NCBI GenBank assembly: GCA_026874595.1
Contig: CM049310.1
Location: 69,513,556 to 69,577,555 of the forward strand
Direction of reading: 5' to 3'
Length of the DNA: 64,000 bases
From: Sipunculus nudus
Taxonomy: Eukaryota; Annelida; Sipuncula; Golfingiida; Sipunculidae
Part shown: one piece after another, positions 30,003-40,524 of the stretch
Layout of the letters: each line of letters starts with the position of its first letter
Position numbering within the stretch: the stretch's first letter is position 1
The notes under the pieces: generated by a model
The model's input: the letters and a program-made list of their open reading frames with translations, nothing else
Told to the model about the DNA's origin: nothing
The model's database searches: none
Made by a program: the position numbers and the translations under genes

Positions 30003-33000
30003 CCAAACTTAAAATTCATTCCATAAAATAACACTCGATAAAATTATAGGAGCACCAGGACACCCTTCAGGATATGTAAGGTGTTTATAAGGTATTACAA
30101 AAAGAAAAGTAAAGGAGAGAGAACAAAGTAACTTTTGCTTGCTTTGTTCTTTCAGTGGATATTATACCCTTCAAGACAAGGAAGATCTCTTTGAAAAATT
30201 GTGCATAACTACGAGTATAGTGTGGATAATATATGATCTATCATTTCGAACGTATATCAGGGGTTTCATTTTTGCGATCAATTCAGAATATATGAAATCG
30301 AAGTACAACAATGCTTGCATTTACTAATAAATAAGAATTAATCCCACAATACCTTACTCATTGTACTAATAGTCATTGTATTATGACCTAGTTTATATTC
30401 GATGTTTTGGCAATTATCATTGAGTGTTTGCATGAGCCGGTTCCGATTCCATCCGCAGATTATGTTGTTGATTTACAAACCACGTTTCCAGAGGTGTTAT
30501 AACAAATTTTTTTGTGCTGATGCATCGTATACTCTTGTTCATCCCAGCTAACAGGATATCTTATTCCAGAGGGATCCATATTCGCGATTATTTCCCATTT
30601 GTATCTTGTATCTGAAATATCATTCATGACAGTTCAACCTGAACGCTATTGTCATTACCTGATGTGCCAACAGGATATGTTGCTTCGGTATAATACGTCG
30701 CCATTTTCAACGGCTATCTCGTCGTTTTAAGTGCATTCGTGTGAACCATAGCGTAGCTGATCCCGAGGTGCTGCTGTGTGTGTAAACAACAGATTACGTG
30801 CGTCCGACGCACAGGCATACCACACCCGTGCATTCTTTGGCCAGTTGAGCAACTGGGGCCCAAAGAGGTTGGGCGAAGGGATTATTTCTTTGATCTCAAA
30901 CGTTTCGTGACAGCTTCGTATGTTAGTAAATTTTTACCCAACTAGATTTATCTTATTTAAATGATTCACCTTGAATTGTATCAGATTTATTAGCTACCTA
31001 TAAACTAGAGACTTATGATACATGACGTTTGTTGTTTCATACTTATTAAAATTATCATTAGGTTTAATCTTAAATGTTTTGGAATCTGTTTATTTCCTTA
31101 TATCCGGGACAATTTTATTGTATATAAAACAGAAATAATGTTTCTTTGCTCGCTACTTTAAAATTTGATTCTTTTCAACCTTCAGAAAATAGACAATGGA
31201 AATCAATGTTAATATGTAAATACTTTTGAAACTTTAAATACCGCTTAACAATTACAGGTATGAATGAATAATTGTTAGAGTTATAAATTTTAAACAATTA
31301 TATTTGCAAATACATTTCGAATTTCTAATTTTGTGAACGTGATAGTAAGAGAAACTTGAATGAAGAGGTGCTAAATGCCGCCATTGTTTCACCATACCGT
31401 TTATCAGGAAATGTTTATAGATGAGTTTTTGTCGCTGAAAAAGAACGATTCTAGCATTTGTCATGGAAGACCCAACAACCAGCAGAGCAGTCTCCCTCCC
31501 CCGGGGGAAACTGGCGTCAGGACCCTCAGAAGATCACGAATGCCTAATCCTCCCCAGATGACAAGCTGGAGAAAAGTTAACTTACGTGGGTCAATAGCGT
31601 GGTGATGTAATTAACAGACAATTACGGCACAGGCTACGAAAGGCGGGTCGCAATGAATGATTTATTAAGACATTTCTACGAATCCCAAGTGTCGTCTATT
31701 CTGTTATTAACATGTAATTAACGTCGTTTAACTCGCACTCTGTGGCATTGTATTTATTAAGCATACACTTCATATCATAAAAAATCAAATTTATAAAATT
31801 TTCAAAATGGATTTATTTTTTTAACTTTTCTGAAATATTACTCGTTCTTTTTTTGTGTGTGTATGTGTCGGGGGGGGGGGGGGGGGGGGGGTAGGTCAGG
31901 AAAGCGCGTGGATTTGTACGTGTCGAGTCCACAAGTTGGCGTCTTTGGATTTTTCGTGCGAAGGGAGTTTTCCACGGGAGCAAATTTCCCGATTCGGTAA
32001 AGTGTCTGATGAAACTTCCGGAAAATTGTCGATGAAATCTCTTGGATACTGTGGAAAAATTGGGGAAAATTTCTCCTAAGTACACACTTGGCATAGTCCC
32101 CCACACCTTTAGACATTAAAACGGACATTTCGGAGGCATGACCACAGAGGAGTTTTATGTAAAGGATTGAGTAGCACCACCATCATTTATTTCACTGTAC
32201 AGGTTGAATTTTTTAATTAAAAAGGTGATAACAAAATAAACACCATGTGGTTCTTTACGCATTTTTCCAAAGAGTCATGAAGAGTCATAAACAGTTTACA
32301 GTCTAAATGTTCTATTTTTCTGAAATCATATATCCTGTCGCGTATTAATTTGCGCGTGTAATATCTAATTTGTAGGTATAAATCTAAATTTGTGTAAGTT
32401 AAGAACTTTAGACAGCTTTTTTTTAGACAACATTTTTTTAATATTTTAATTCTTGGATTAATGTGTGACAGTGCCTTAAAGTACAGATTCCCTACCAAGT
32501 CATCTCACGAAAGAGCTTCTATATTGGTCTGAGCTAATATAACAGTCAATTGCTCTGCCTTAAGTATCCTAATGCATCTGCCTCTCAGATGCAGTGAACA
32601 CATCTTTGAAGAGACTCTGGCTGTTTTTGCTGGATGGTGTCTCCCGCCAGCAGTCGCTCCCAAACTACTGCGCTGTGTCTCTTTAATGACATGGATGGTA
32701 TGACTGCTGAATTACGTCAGCGAGTGCAGGAAAGGTACATCAGCAGTGAGCTAATTACTTTTAACACTCCTATCTCACATGAAAAACAAATAAGGAAGTC
32801 GGAACGGGCTTTAACAGTTTCCATATAACCGTTTCTATGATCGTTTGTTTTCGAAAAATAAAATGTATTTTGATAAAGGCTTCTAGACAATTAATATTGA
32901 TAAATTAAAGAATTGTGCGAACTGGAACTAACAAAAACAAACCATAAAATTAAATTAAAAACTAATTTAAATAAACTATGGCTGTTTTGTTTAAGCTTTT

Positions 33001-33157
33001 TTATGATCATGCATTGCATCACCAGTAAAACAATGGTAAATCGATGGTAAAACCCTTACCGAGCTCTAGACAACATTTATAGGTATTATATAGTTACAAT
33101 GAAACATATATAGTCAAATGAGTCTACCATTTCCTAAATGAACAACAAAACGAGCCG
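30003..33157. other. No gene recognised
   Basis: 3.1 kb of mostly AT-rich sequence. GC-richer patches at 30,690-30,880, 31,480-31,610 and 32,570-32,760 have open frames without recognisable domains. A G-run of about 22 lies at 31,870-31,891. Conserved noncoding elements are possible but cannot be judged from one sequence. Confidence 0.5.
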
Positions 33158-33232
33158 GCTTCTGTGGTCTAGGGGCATAGCACAGGATTCAAATCCACGA
33201 GATCTTGAGCTCACATATCAGCAGAGGCGGTG
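33158..33232 (+). mobile_element. Truncated tRNA-derived SINE head
   Basis: GTGGTCTAGGGGCATAGCAC and AGGATTCAAATCCACG parallel the head of the SINE at 10,403-10,480, and GCAGAGGCGGTGAG parallels the sequence after it. It is truncated and abuts the repeat starting at 33,242. Confidence 0.55.
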
Positions 33233-33241
33233 AGATTTTTG

Positions 33242-34520
33242 TTAGCTCAGCTGACTGTAATCACTCTTTGTCCGTCGGCCGTCCGGCCGTCCGGCCATCC
33301 GGCCGTCTGTCCGTTAACAAGGCACAAATCGTAACCACTGGACCGGGAATCTTGTCACTTTATATCCAGAGAGGTCCATGAAAAATCACCTTTGAAACCT
33401 GGAATTAGGTCTCTGTTACCCATATTCTTCAAACCTATGGGGCTCCGAAGTACCCCCCCTCCCCAGAATAATGAAAAATTTGACACAAAAGCTAAAATAT
33501 CTGAACAACTAAAGCATTGATCACCATGGTTCTTTGCATGGATATTAATCATGGAGTGTGTCATCAGTTTCTGCAGACTGGTGGCGCCACCTGTTTTTTT
33601 TTCGATTTTTAACCATTTTTTTCTCTATTTTGAGACCTTAAAAAATGCCGTCATTTGTTAACAGGGCACAAATCATAACCGCTGGACCTTGAATCTTCTA
33701 ACTTTACATCCAGATAAGTCCATAAAAATCACCTTGAAAACCTAGAATTAGGTCTCTGATACCCATATTCTTTGAGCTATAGGGCTCCGAAGTACCACCC
33801 AGAATAATGAATATTTGATACAAAAGCTCAAGTATCTGAACAACTAATGCATTGTTCACCATGGTTTTTTGCATGGATACTGATTATTGGGTGTTACATC
33901 ATTTTTTGCCGACTGGTGGTGCCCCCTGTATTTTTTTTTGTATTTTTTACGATTTTTTTCTCTATTTTTGAGACCTTAAAAGATGCCGTCATCTAATAAT
34001 AGGGCACAAATCGTAATGACTATAGCTAAAACCTTCTTTTTGACATGCTGGGAGGCCCATGAAAAGTCTCCTTGGAAACCTGAAATTAGGTCTCTGTCAC
34101 CAATATTGTCCGAGCTATGAGGCTCAGAAGTACCCCCCCCCCCCCCCCAGAATAATTGAAAATTTGATACCAAAGTAGGGCACAAATCAAAACCATGGGG
34201 CCGAGAATCTTCTAACTTGACATCCTGAGAGTTCCTAAAAAATTCTCCCCGAAAACCTGAAATTGGGTAACAGTGACCTATACTCAGAGTTTTGGGGTAT
34301 GTTTGAGCACCCCAGAAATAATGCAAAATACACACAAATTGCCAGATTCCTTATGAAAGGCCGGTTGGATTGTCATCAGATTTGTTGTGCTTATGGGTCT
34401 TATTGAACTTAAGCTAATATGCATGAAGAATGATGCCACCTATCTTAATTGGTTGTCTGTGCAAGGACATATTATCAACATGTCAGTCGGCTGAGCGTCA
34501 TGACCCACGGTCACTTGTTT
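33242..34520 (+). mobile_element. Bivalve-type nonautonomous repeat with internal ~330-bp tandem units
   Basis: Starts TTAGCTCAGCTGAC, followed by an 8-bp GTCCGGCC minisatellite (33,270-33,316), and ends TGACCCACGGTCACTTGTTT. The interior consists of units each starting at GGCACAAATC (33,321; 33,665; 34,002; partial at 34,177) and carrying AATTAGGTCTCTG, GGCTCCGAAGTACC, CACCATGGTT, CTGGTGGCGCCACCTG and TATTTTTGAGACCTTAAAA. No coding capacity. Layout with an internal tandem core and unequal ends recalls pearl or Helitron-derived nonautonomous elements, but that assignment is inference. Confidence 0.7.
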
Positions 34521-34532
34521 CACAGTCGGCCC

Positions 34533-34728
34533 TGTTACAGATGTCTGTTTTATTGTGAGCTGTTGACATGTCTCTTTTATTGTGCGCTGTTGACATTCTG
34601 ATTCGTGTTTGTCTCAAGCCCCGGGCGTTGCTATGCTACAGCCATGAGATATTGTAAAGATTTAGTGATTGTGATCGCAAAAAGAAAGTTTTTCGAGAAA
34701 ACTTTCAGTTTACTTACAGGAGGGCGAG
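34533..34728 (+). repeat. Extra LTR 5' fragment plus internal 3' tail of copy B
   Basis: 34,533-34,638 reads TGTTACAGATGTCTG and so on, with a ~30-bp internal duplication (TCTSTTTTATTGTG...GCTGTTGACAT twice), and stops after GCTATGCTACAG. It then jumps to TTGTAAAGATTTAGTGATTG and TTACAGGAGGGCGAG, which is the tail found before the 3' LTR at 40,450-40,524. The unit thus looks like LTR-(deleted internal)-LTR-internal-LTR. Confidence 0.75.
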
Positions 34729-35606
34729 TGTGACAGATGTCTCTTTTATTGTGCGCTGTTGACATTCTGATTCGTGTTTGGGTCAAAGCCCTGGGCGTTG
34801 CTATGCTACAGCGTTCCTTGTTCTAGCTGGCCGGGTGCGGCCCAGTGTAAACACAGTCTGGGGCTTTCTCGCCTGGCCGAGCCGGGCCGGCCCACGTGTG
34901 AACCCTGATATGTAGAAACACAACATTCTTCGTGGGCTAGTGTCTTATGTATTGTTAGGTTCTTTTGGATGTTGGTGAAATAGAATTTTCTAGAATTTTC
35001 GGATGAAAAGTTATAAACAGGGGGCTGTGTTTTAGAGCACGACAGAGGAGAGATATGTTCCAGCGGACACAGAAGAGTGTAAGTCAGTTTGTTGACCTTT
35101 TTCCTATAATTGCGGCAGTTTTAGCTTTTCTTCAAATTTGTAACGGAATTTGTAACGGATTTTAATTAGTCTCCAGTTCGCCTTTGGGATCACTATCAGA
35201 ACTTCACTTTCGGATTACAACGGATTGATTTTGTGAATGAACTGGACTGTTATTCTCTGAGAAGATTTATGTGAACTGTTCATCTGGGTTGTACGTTATA
35301 ATGGTTTTGTTGTCGCGTGGACAGTAGTGGTATCCAGGTACTGAACACTTTATTTATATACTTGTATTGATTTGCTGTTGTACTGTTGTTATACTGTGAA
35401 ATTGTATTGATTTAGTGTATTGTAATGTTAGAATTGTTTTAAGAATAAATTATAATTATTTTTTAACAAAATACCACCGACTTCTTTATTCATTCCCCTA
35501 AACGTTTCATGCTGCCTAGTATTACAGAATCTGATTTTTTTAATCTCCATTACAAAATTTATGTTCATCACGCATACGTGATCTGTTGATATTAAGTTCC
35601 GTAACA
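34729..35606 (+). repeat. 5' LTR of copy B
   Basis: 878 bp from TGTGACAGATGTC to GTTCCGTAACA. It contains a GC-rich palindromic block with CACGTG near 34,893 (GGCCGAGCCGGGCCGGCCCA), a TTTATTTATATA word near 35,350 and AATAAA at 35,444-35,449. Confidence 0.88.
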
Positions 35607-35612
35607 TAAAAT

Positions 35613-35630
35613 TGTGGGCTCGTCTGGGAG
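35613..35630 (+). promoter_or_regulatory. Primer-binding site, copy B (tRNA-Pro-like)
   Basis: TGTGGGCTCGTCTGGGAG lies 6-7 nt after the LTR and resembles the tRNA-Pro primer site; two mismatches relative to TGGGGGCTCGTCCGGGA. Confidence 0.6.
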
Positions 35631-35774
35631 GCTTAATAGTTTTGAAAATTTATTAGGCCTTGCCATAGACACATTGTTTACAATACATTGTCTACAAGAT
35701 TACATATTGTTTGCATTACATTGTTTACTTGATTTATCTCAGTGGTTTTTTTGTTATTGTTTAAACATTTTAAC

Positions 35775-37050
35775 ATGGCAGATTTCAAACCTGAGACATT
35801 TGTTGAAGATCCCGACCTTGATTAACTTGAACAGTTTACAAGGGAACAGTTGTTGCGTTTGGGACAACACTTAGGGCTAGGTGTGAAAAAAAAAACTTTG
35901 AGAAAGCCTTACATCATTGCTAAAATCATGCAAGATCTAGTTCGCAAAGGTTTAATTGAAGAGAGTGAAGTGGAAACATAACAAAAAAATGACAGCCTTG
36001 CTATGCATTTGGATTTAAAAAAGTTAGAAATGCAACATGAGCTAGCATTAAAACAGTAAGAATTAGAAAAACAAAAAGAAAAAGAAATTGAGTTAAAACG
36101 ACTGGAGTTCGAAATACTTCAAATAGAACACAGTCTACATGCTGCCCCAACTAACAGTTTTGATGTTGCTAAACACATTAGACTTGTCCCACCTTTTCAA
36201 GAAAAAAAAGTTGATAAATATTTCTCACACTTTGAGAAGGTAGCATAAAAATTTAAAATGGCCTAAGGAAAATTGGACTATCCTATTACAAAGTGTTTTG
36301 ACTGGCAAGGCCAGATAAATTTATACAGAGCTTTCAGTAGAAGCCGCTGCTGACTTTCAGTAGAAAGCGCTGCTGACTATGTCCAGGTTTTAAACGGTTA
36401 ATCCTAAAAGGTTATGAGTTAGTTCGGAGGCTTACCGCCAGATATTCAGAAATTGGGAAAAGCGCAAAGAACTGACTTATGTCGCATTTGCTCGGGCAAA
36501 AGAGCAGTTGTTTTTTCGCTGGTGTAGTCCTAAAAATGTAATGAAAGATCATGACAATTTGCGCCAGTTGATATTGCTTGAAGAATTCAAACGCTGCATT
36601 AACGCAGATGTTAAAACTTTTCTTGATGAGAAAAGTCCTGAAACACTTGCCATTGCTGCTCATTGATTTGCCATTGCTGCTCAATTAGCTGATGATTATT
36701 CAGTAACACACAAAATGTCCTTTACTAGCAAATCAAACCAGTCATTCACAAACATGAATGTAAATCAGTATGGTCAAAAGGAGTTTAAAGCGCAGTCACC
36801 CAGTACCAGTAGTCCTGATAGTTCAGCAATGTCCATTGCAACACCTCAGTCCACGTCCACTGCGTCTGAATCCAACCAATGCCAGTCATGTTCAGAGAAA
36901 ATCTGTAATTACTGCAAAAAGGAAGGTCATCTTATATCTGACTGCTGGAAACTTGCAAAAAGACCAAAGGGTAAACCTTCTGGTTTTCTTTCAAAATCTA
37001 TGCATAGCATAGTAGAAGAACCAGGCTCTTTTTATGTAAATCAGGGGTAA
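35775..37050 (+). pseudogene. gag: gag remnant, copy B
   Basis: ATG at 35,775 (MADFKPETFVEDPDLD), with an in-frame TAA after 16 codons (35,823-35,825) and several more stops and frame changes. It continues with RKPYIIAKIMQDLVRKGL, a Lys/Glu-rich coiled-coil-like stretch (36,000-36,125) and a capsid-like segment (FDVAKHIRLVPPFQEKKVDK). A short direct duplication around 36,335-36,380 (TTTCAGTAGAA twice) adds a stop. The last frame, 36,715-37,050, has a complete CCHC zinc knuckle, C-x2-C-x4-H-x4-C in ICNYCKKEGHLISDC (36,904-36,945). Confidence 0.82.
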
Positions 37051-37259
37051 AACTCCTTCAAGACTCCTGCGAGCAATATCCTTTAAATAAGGCAAAGTCC
37101 TTTAATGACTCTTACGAGAGTATTTCAAATGAAGCCAGGTCCTCTTATGAAAAACAGGAGTTTGTTTCTGCTGAGGAAAATTCCTCTGTGGACACCCAAT
37201 GAGGAGTTTGATTGTAATAAGGATGCAGATCCCTTAAATACTCTGAAATAGAGTTTACG

Positions 37260-37640
37260 ACTGACACTATCAGTGTCAGTTCTTTGTTTGATAAAACTGA
37301 TGTAGTAGATTTTCCCCCTGACTCTGAAATGGAGATATGTTAGCCATTCATACATGATGGTTTTGTATCATTTTCAAGTGATTTTTCAGATTCTACCCCT
37401 ATTAGACCTTTGAGGGACACTTGTTCAGGCGAGACTCTTATATTAGCAAACACTTTCTAATACGTCTTTTACCGGTGCACATGCACTTGTTAAGGGTGTG
37501 TTTTCAGACAAGCACACTTCAGTTCCGCTTCACAGTATCCATTTAAAGTCAGATTTGATTTCTGGAAATATTACTGTGGGCATAAGAACTACTTTCCCTT
37601 TAAAGGGAATTCAGTTGCTGCTAGGCAATGATGTTGCAGG
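37260..37640 (+). pseudogene. pol: Aspartic protease remnant, copy B
   Basis: The active-site region reads LRDTCSGETLILANTF (Asp codon 37,416-37,418), followed by a frame change and then VFSDKHTSVPLHSIHLKSDL (37,498 onward) and KGIQLLLGNDVAGD. The triplet is Asp-Thr-Cys, as in copy A. An upstream frame matches the TDTVSVSSLFDETG segment of copy A. Confidence 0.72.
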
Positions 37641-38655
37641 TGACAACGTACAGCCTGTACCAATAGTGACAGAAAAGCAGTCACTTGATCACGACACTGA
37701 TCTTGAAAGTCAGGAAATTCCTGGTTTGTATCCTTACTTGGCTGTAACTAGATATATGGCTAAGAAAGGCACACATGAGGATAATGGTCTAGATAATAAC
37801 ACTGTGGGAATCATTAGTGACTCGTCCAACGACTCGCACGTACAGGATGCAGCATTTTCAAAGTCAGAACTTATCGCGGAACAGCATAATGACCCTGATA
37901 TTTCATGTTTGTTACCCAGGGCAGTTTCTAAAGATGAACTGTCACAGAAAAGTTTGTTTCTATGTATAAAATGGAGAGCTGATGCGTAAATGGCGACAAC
38001 CTGATGTATGCGCTGATGATGAGTGGGCCATCAAACATCAAATAGTATTGCCCAAAAGTTATCGCAATGAAATTCTAAGCATGGAACATGAGGCTCCTTT
38101 GTTTGCTCATTCAGTAATAAATAACACTTATCAGAAAGTTAGTACACACTTCTATTGGCCTAGCCTCAGGACTGATCTTGTACAATATTGTAAAACATGC
38201 CATACATGCCAGATGGTAGGCAAGCCCAATCAGAATCCTCCTGAAGCCCAACTTAGGCATATTCCTGCTTTCGAGGAACCATTTAGCAGGATTATTGTTG
38301 ACTGTGTTGGACCACTGCCCAAAACAAAATCTGGACATGAATACCTGCTGATAATTATGTGCGCATCTACCAGGTTCCCTGAAGCAATACCATTACGCAA
38401 AATTAATGCCAAAAGTGTTGTCAAGGCTCTGACCAAGTTTTTTACAACTTTGGATTACCAGGGCGCCCTCGAGCGTTTTCACCAGAAATGATAAAGACTT
38501 ATGGCTATGACACACAGAAAGTCTCGGATGAAGGAATCCACGTTTTGCTGTTTGCTGTCAGGGAATCCTTTCATGAGTCCTTGGGTTTCAGTCCCTTTGA
38601 ACTAGTTTTCGGACACTCAGTTCGCGGATAATTAAAACTGATTAAAGAAAAACTC
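37640..38655 (+). pseudogene. pol: Integrase remnant lying upstream of RT, copy B
   Basis: After the linker (VQPVPIVTEKQSLD, then DAAFSKSELIAEQHNDPDIS) comes the zinc-binding region: EHEAPLFAH for the His pair and YCKTCHTCQMVGKPNQNPPE for the Cys pair. The core has FSRIIVDCVGPLP (first Asp 38,300-38,302) and YQGALERFHQ (Glu 38,471-38,473). Only 57 codons separate these two, too few for the D-D-35-E layout. About 45 codons with the middle Asp are deleted after KALTKFFTTL. A frameshift at about 38,490 leads to DEGIHVLLFAVRESFHESLG. Integrase would insert element DNA in the genome; this copy cannot. Confidence 0.88.
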
Positions 38656-39309
38656 TTGTGTGAAAATCCTGATTCTCTTAGTTTGTTCCAGTATGTCTCA
38701 GCCTTTCGCCATAAACTACACAATGCTTGTGAGTTTGCAAAGTCTAATCTAAAATCTGCACAAAGTAAAATGAAAACAAAATATGACAAACACAGTGTAA
38801 GTTGGACGTTTGGGCCTGGTGAAAAGGTCCTTGTCTTACTTCCGGTCCCGGGAAGACCTCTGCAAGCTAGGTATTTTAGTCCTTACATTGTTGACAAGAA
38901 GGTCAATGATTTAAATTATATACTGTTGACACCAGATAGGCGTAAGAAGAAACAACTGTGCCATGTTAACATGTTGAAACCATATTATGACAGAAATAGC
39001 ACATCAGATGTTGTACATAATGTTACTGCTGTTAATTGTGTAAAAACTGACCCTGACCTAGTTAAAGGAGATACTGATTGTGAGTGTGATGTAGACATTC
39101 AGTGTGGAACAGTACCACCGAAAAACTCAAATGTGCTAAACAACCTGCATGCCAAACTGTCACACCTTACCGCAAAACAACAACAAGACCTCAAGAACCT
39201 GTTGCGGAATTATGAACATTTGTTTAGTGACATTCTAATGCGAACTGACATATTGTGCCATGACATGGATGTTGGCGAGGCAAGCACAGTCAAGCAGCAT
39301 CTTGATTGA
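38656..39309 (+). pseudogene. pol: Post-integrase segment and RT linker, copy B
   Basis: A 217-codon open frame. GPGEKVLVLLPVPGRPLQAR and YFSPYIVDKKVNDLNYILLT form the GPY/F-like module, then CHVNMLKPYYDR, an Asp/Cys-rich linker, and the pre-RT stretch LRNYEHLFSDI. It runs directly toward reverse transcriptase. This junction is the clearest proof of integrase-before-RT order. Confidence 0.82.
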
Positions 39310-39770
39310 CTTAAAAGTATCTACAGGATGAGATTCAATATTTGCTGGACAATGATTTTATTTAACTTAGTAACAGTAACTGGAGTTCACCATGTATTCT
39401 CCTGGGAAGCCTGATGGAAGTTACCGTATGTGCACAGATTATCGAAAACTGAACTCTGTCACCAAGACTGACACATTCCCGATTTCGAGGATCGATAACT
39501 GTATTGATAAAGTCGGTAGCTCCAGATATGTTTCCAAGGTTGACTTGCTAAAAGGATTCTGGCAAGTTCCGCTGACAGAACGAGCGAAAGAAGTGTCCGC
39601 ATTTGTGACGACGCAAGGACTGTACTAGTATAAAGTTATGCCGTTCGGCATGAAGAACTCCCCAGCCACGTTCCAGCGCCTCATCCATATGATTGTTAAG
39701 GACATTCATGGCTGCGACGCATATATTGATGGATCATATTGTAGGGCAGAGTCAGGTAAAACCTGTTGAA
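39310..39770 (+). pseudogene. pol: Reverse transcriptase remnant, copy B
   Basis: KPDGSYRMCTDYRKLNSV, DTFPISRIDN, YVSKVDLLKGFWQVPLTERA, a stop at 39,626-39,628, then YKVMPFGMKNSPATFQRLIH and CDAYIDG (YIDG codons 39,722-39,733). These are RT motifs in order up to the catalytic box, whose second Asp is Gly. Directly after the box about 120 bp is missing compared with copy A, so the thumb side is lost. Earlier residues (39,310-39,390) are frameshifted. Confidence 0.88.
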
Positions 39771-39789
39771 GCTAAAATAAGTGCTATTT

Positions 39790-40390
39790 TTGCATTTCCT
39801 AGACCAGAAAACAAAAAGTAAATAATGCGTGTTTTTGGTATGGTACGATACTACAGGAAGTTTTGTCCAAATTTTTCTGCTGTAGCTGAACCTTTGACTA
39901 ATTTGTTAAAGAAGAAACAAAAGTTTGTATGGAATGTTCAGTATGAAAATGCATTTCAGAATTTGAAAGCAATTCTGCAAAGTTCACATGTTTTGCAAGC
40001 TCCAGACTTTTCTGTACCTTTTAAGTTAGCTGTAGATGCTAGTGATACTGCTGCTGGTGCTGTGCTGTTACAAGAAGGCAGTGTTGGCATAGTTCATCCA
40101 ATTTGAATTTTTCTAGAGAGTTTAAGGCAAACCAGAAAAACTACTCCACCATTGAAAAAGAATGTTTGGCTTTGCTTTTGGCATTGCAACATTTTGAAGT
40201 TAATGTTACTTCATCAGTCAAGCCTATCATTGTTTTCAGTGATCACAATCCCCTCACGTTCATGAACAAGTTGAAGTGGAAAAATTAAAGATTGTTGAGA
40301 TGGAGTTTGTTTTTACATGATAACAATCTTAAAATCAGACACATCAAAGGGAAAGACAATGTATTTGCTGATTGCTTATCGAGATGTTTA
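39790..40390 (+). pseudogene. pol: RNase H remnant, copy B
   Basis: RYYRKFCPNFSAVAEPLTNL and KFVWNVQYENAFQNLK lead into LAVDASDTAAGAVLLQEG. A frame change at about 40,103 is followed by NYSTIEKECLALLLALQHFE and VFSDHNPLTFMNKLKWKN, a stop at 40,286-40,288, then IRHIKGKDNVFADCLSRC. The Asp, Glu, Asp and Asp blocks of retroelement RNase H are all present. This is the most complete domain of either copy. Confidence 0.88.
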
Positions 40391-40509
40391 TGAAATGTTG
40401 TATACAATATGTTTATGTAATGTTGTAAATAAGATGTTCTTGAGATATTGTAAAGATTTAGTAATTGTGATCGCGAAAAGAAAGTTTTTCGAGAAAACTT
40501 TCAGTTTTC

Positions 40510-40524
40510 TTACAGGAGGGCGAG
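40510..40524 (+). promoter_or_regulatory. Polypurine tract, copy B
   Basis: TTACAGGAGGGCGAG lies immediately before the 3' LTR. Copy A has TTACAGGAGGTTGAG at the same place. Confidence 0.65.

Noticed and set aside
30690-30880. GC-richer patch as a promoter
   Set aside because: No TATA, CCAAT or splice context, and no coding frame nearby; too little to call.
33242-34520. Spaced repeats as a CRISPR array
   Set aside because: Units of ~330 bp with diverged text and no short identical repeats or spacers; the context is a metazoan transposon. No CRISPR array exists in the window.
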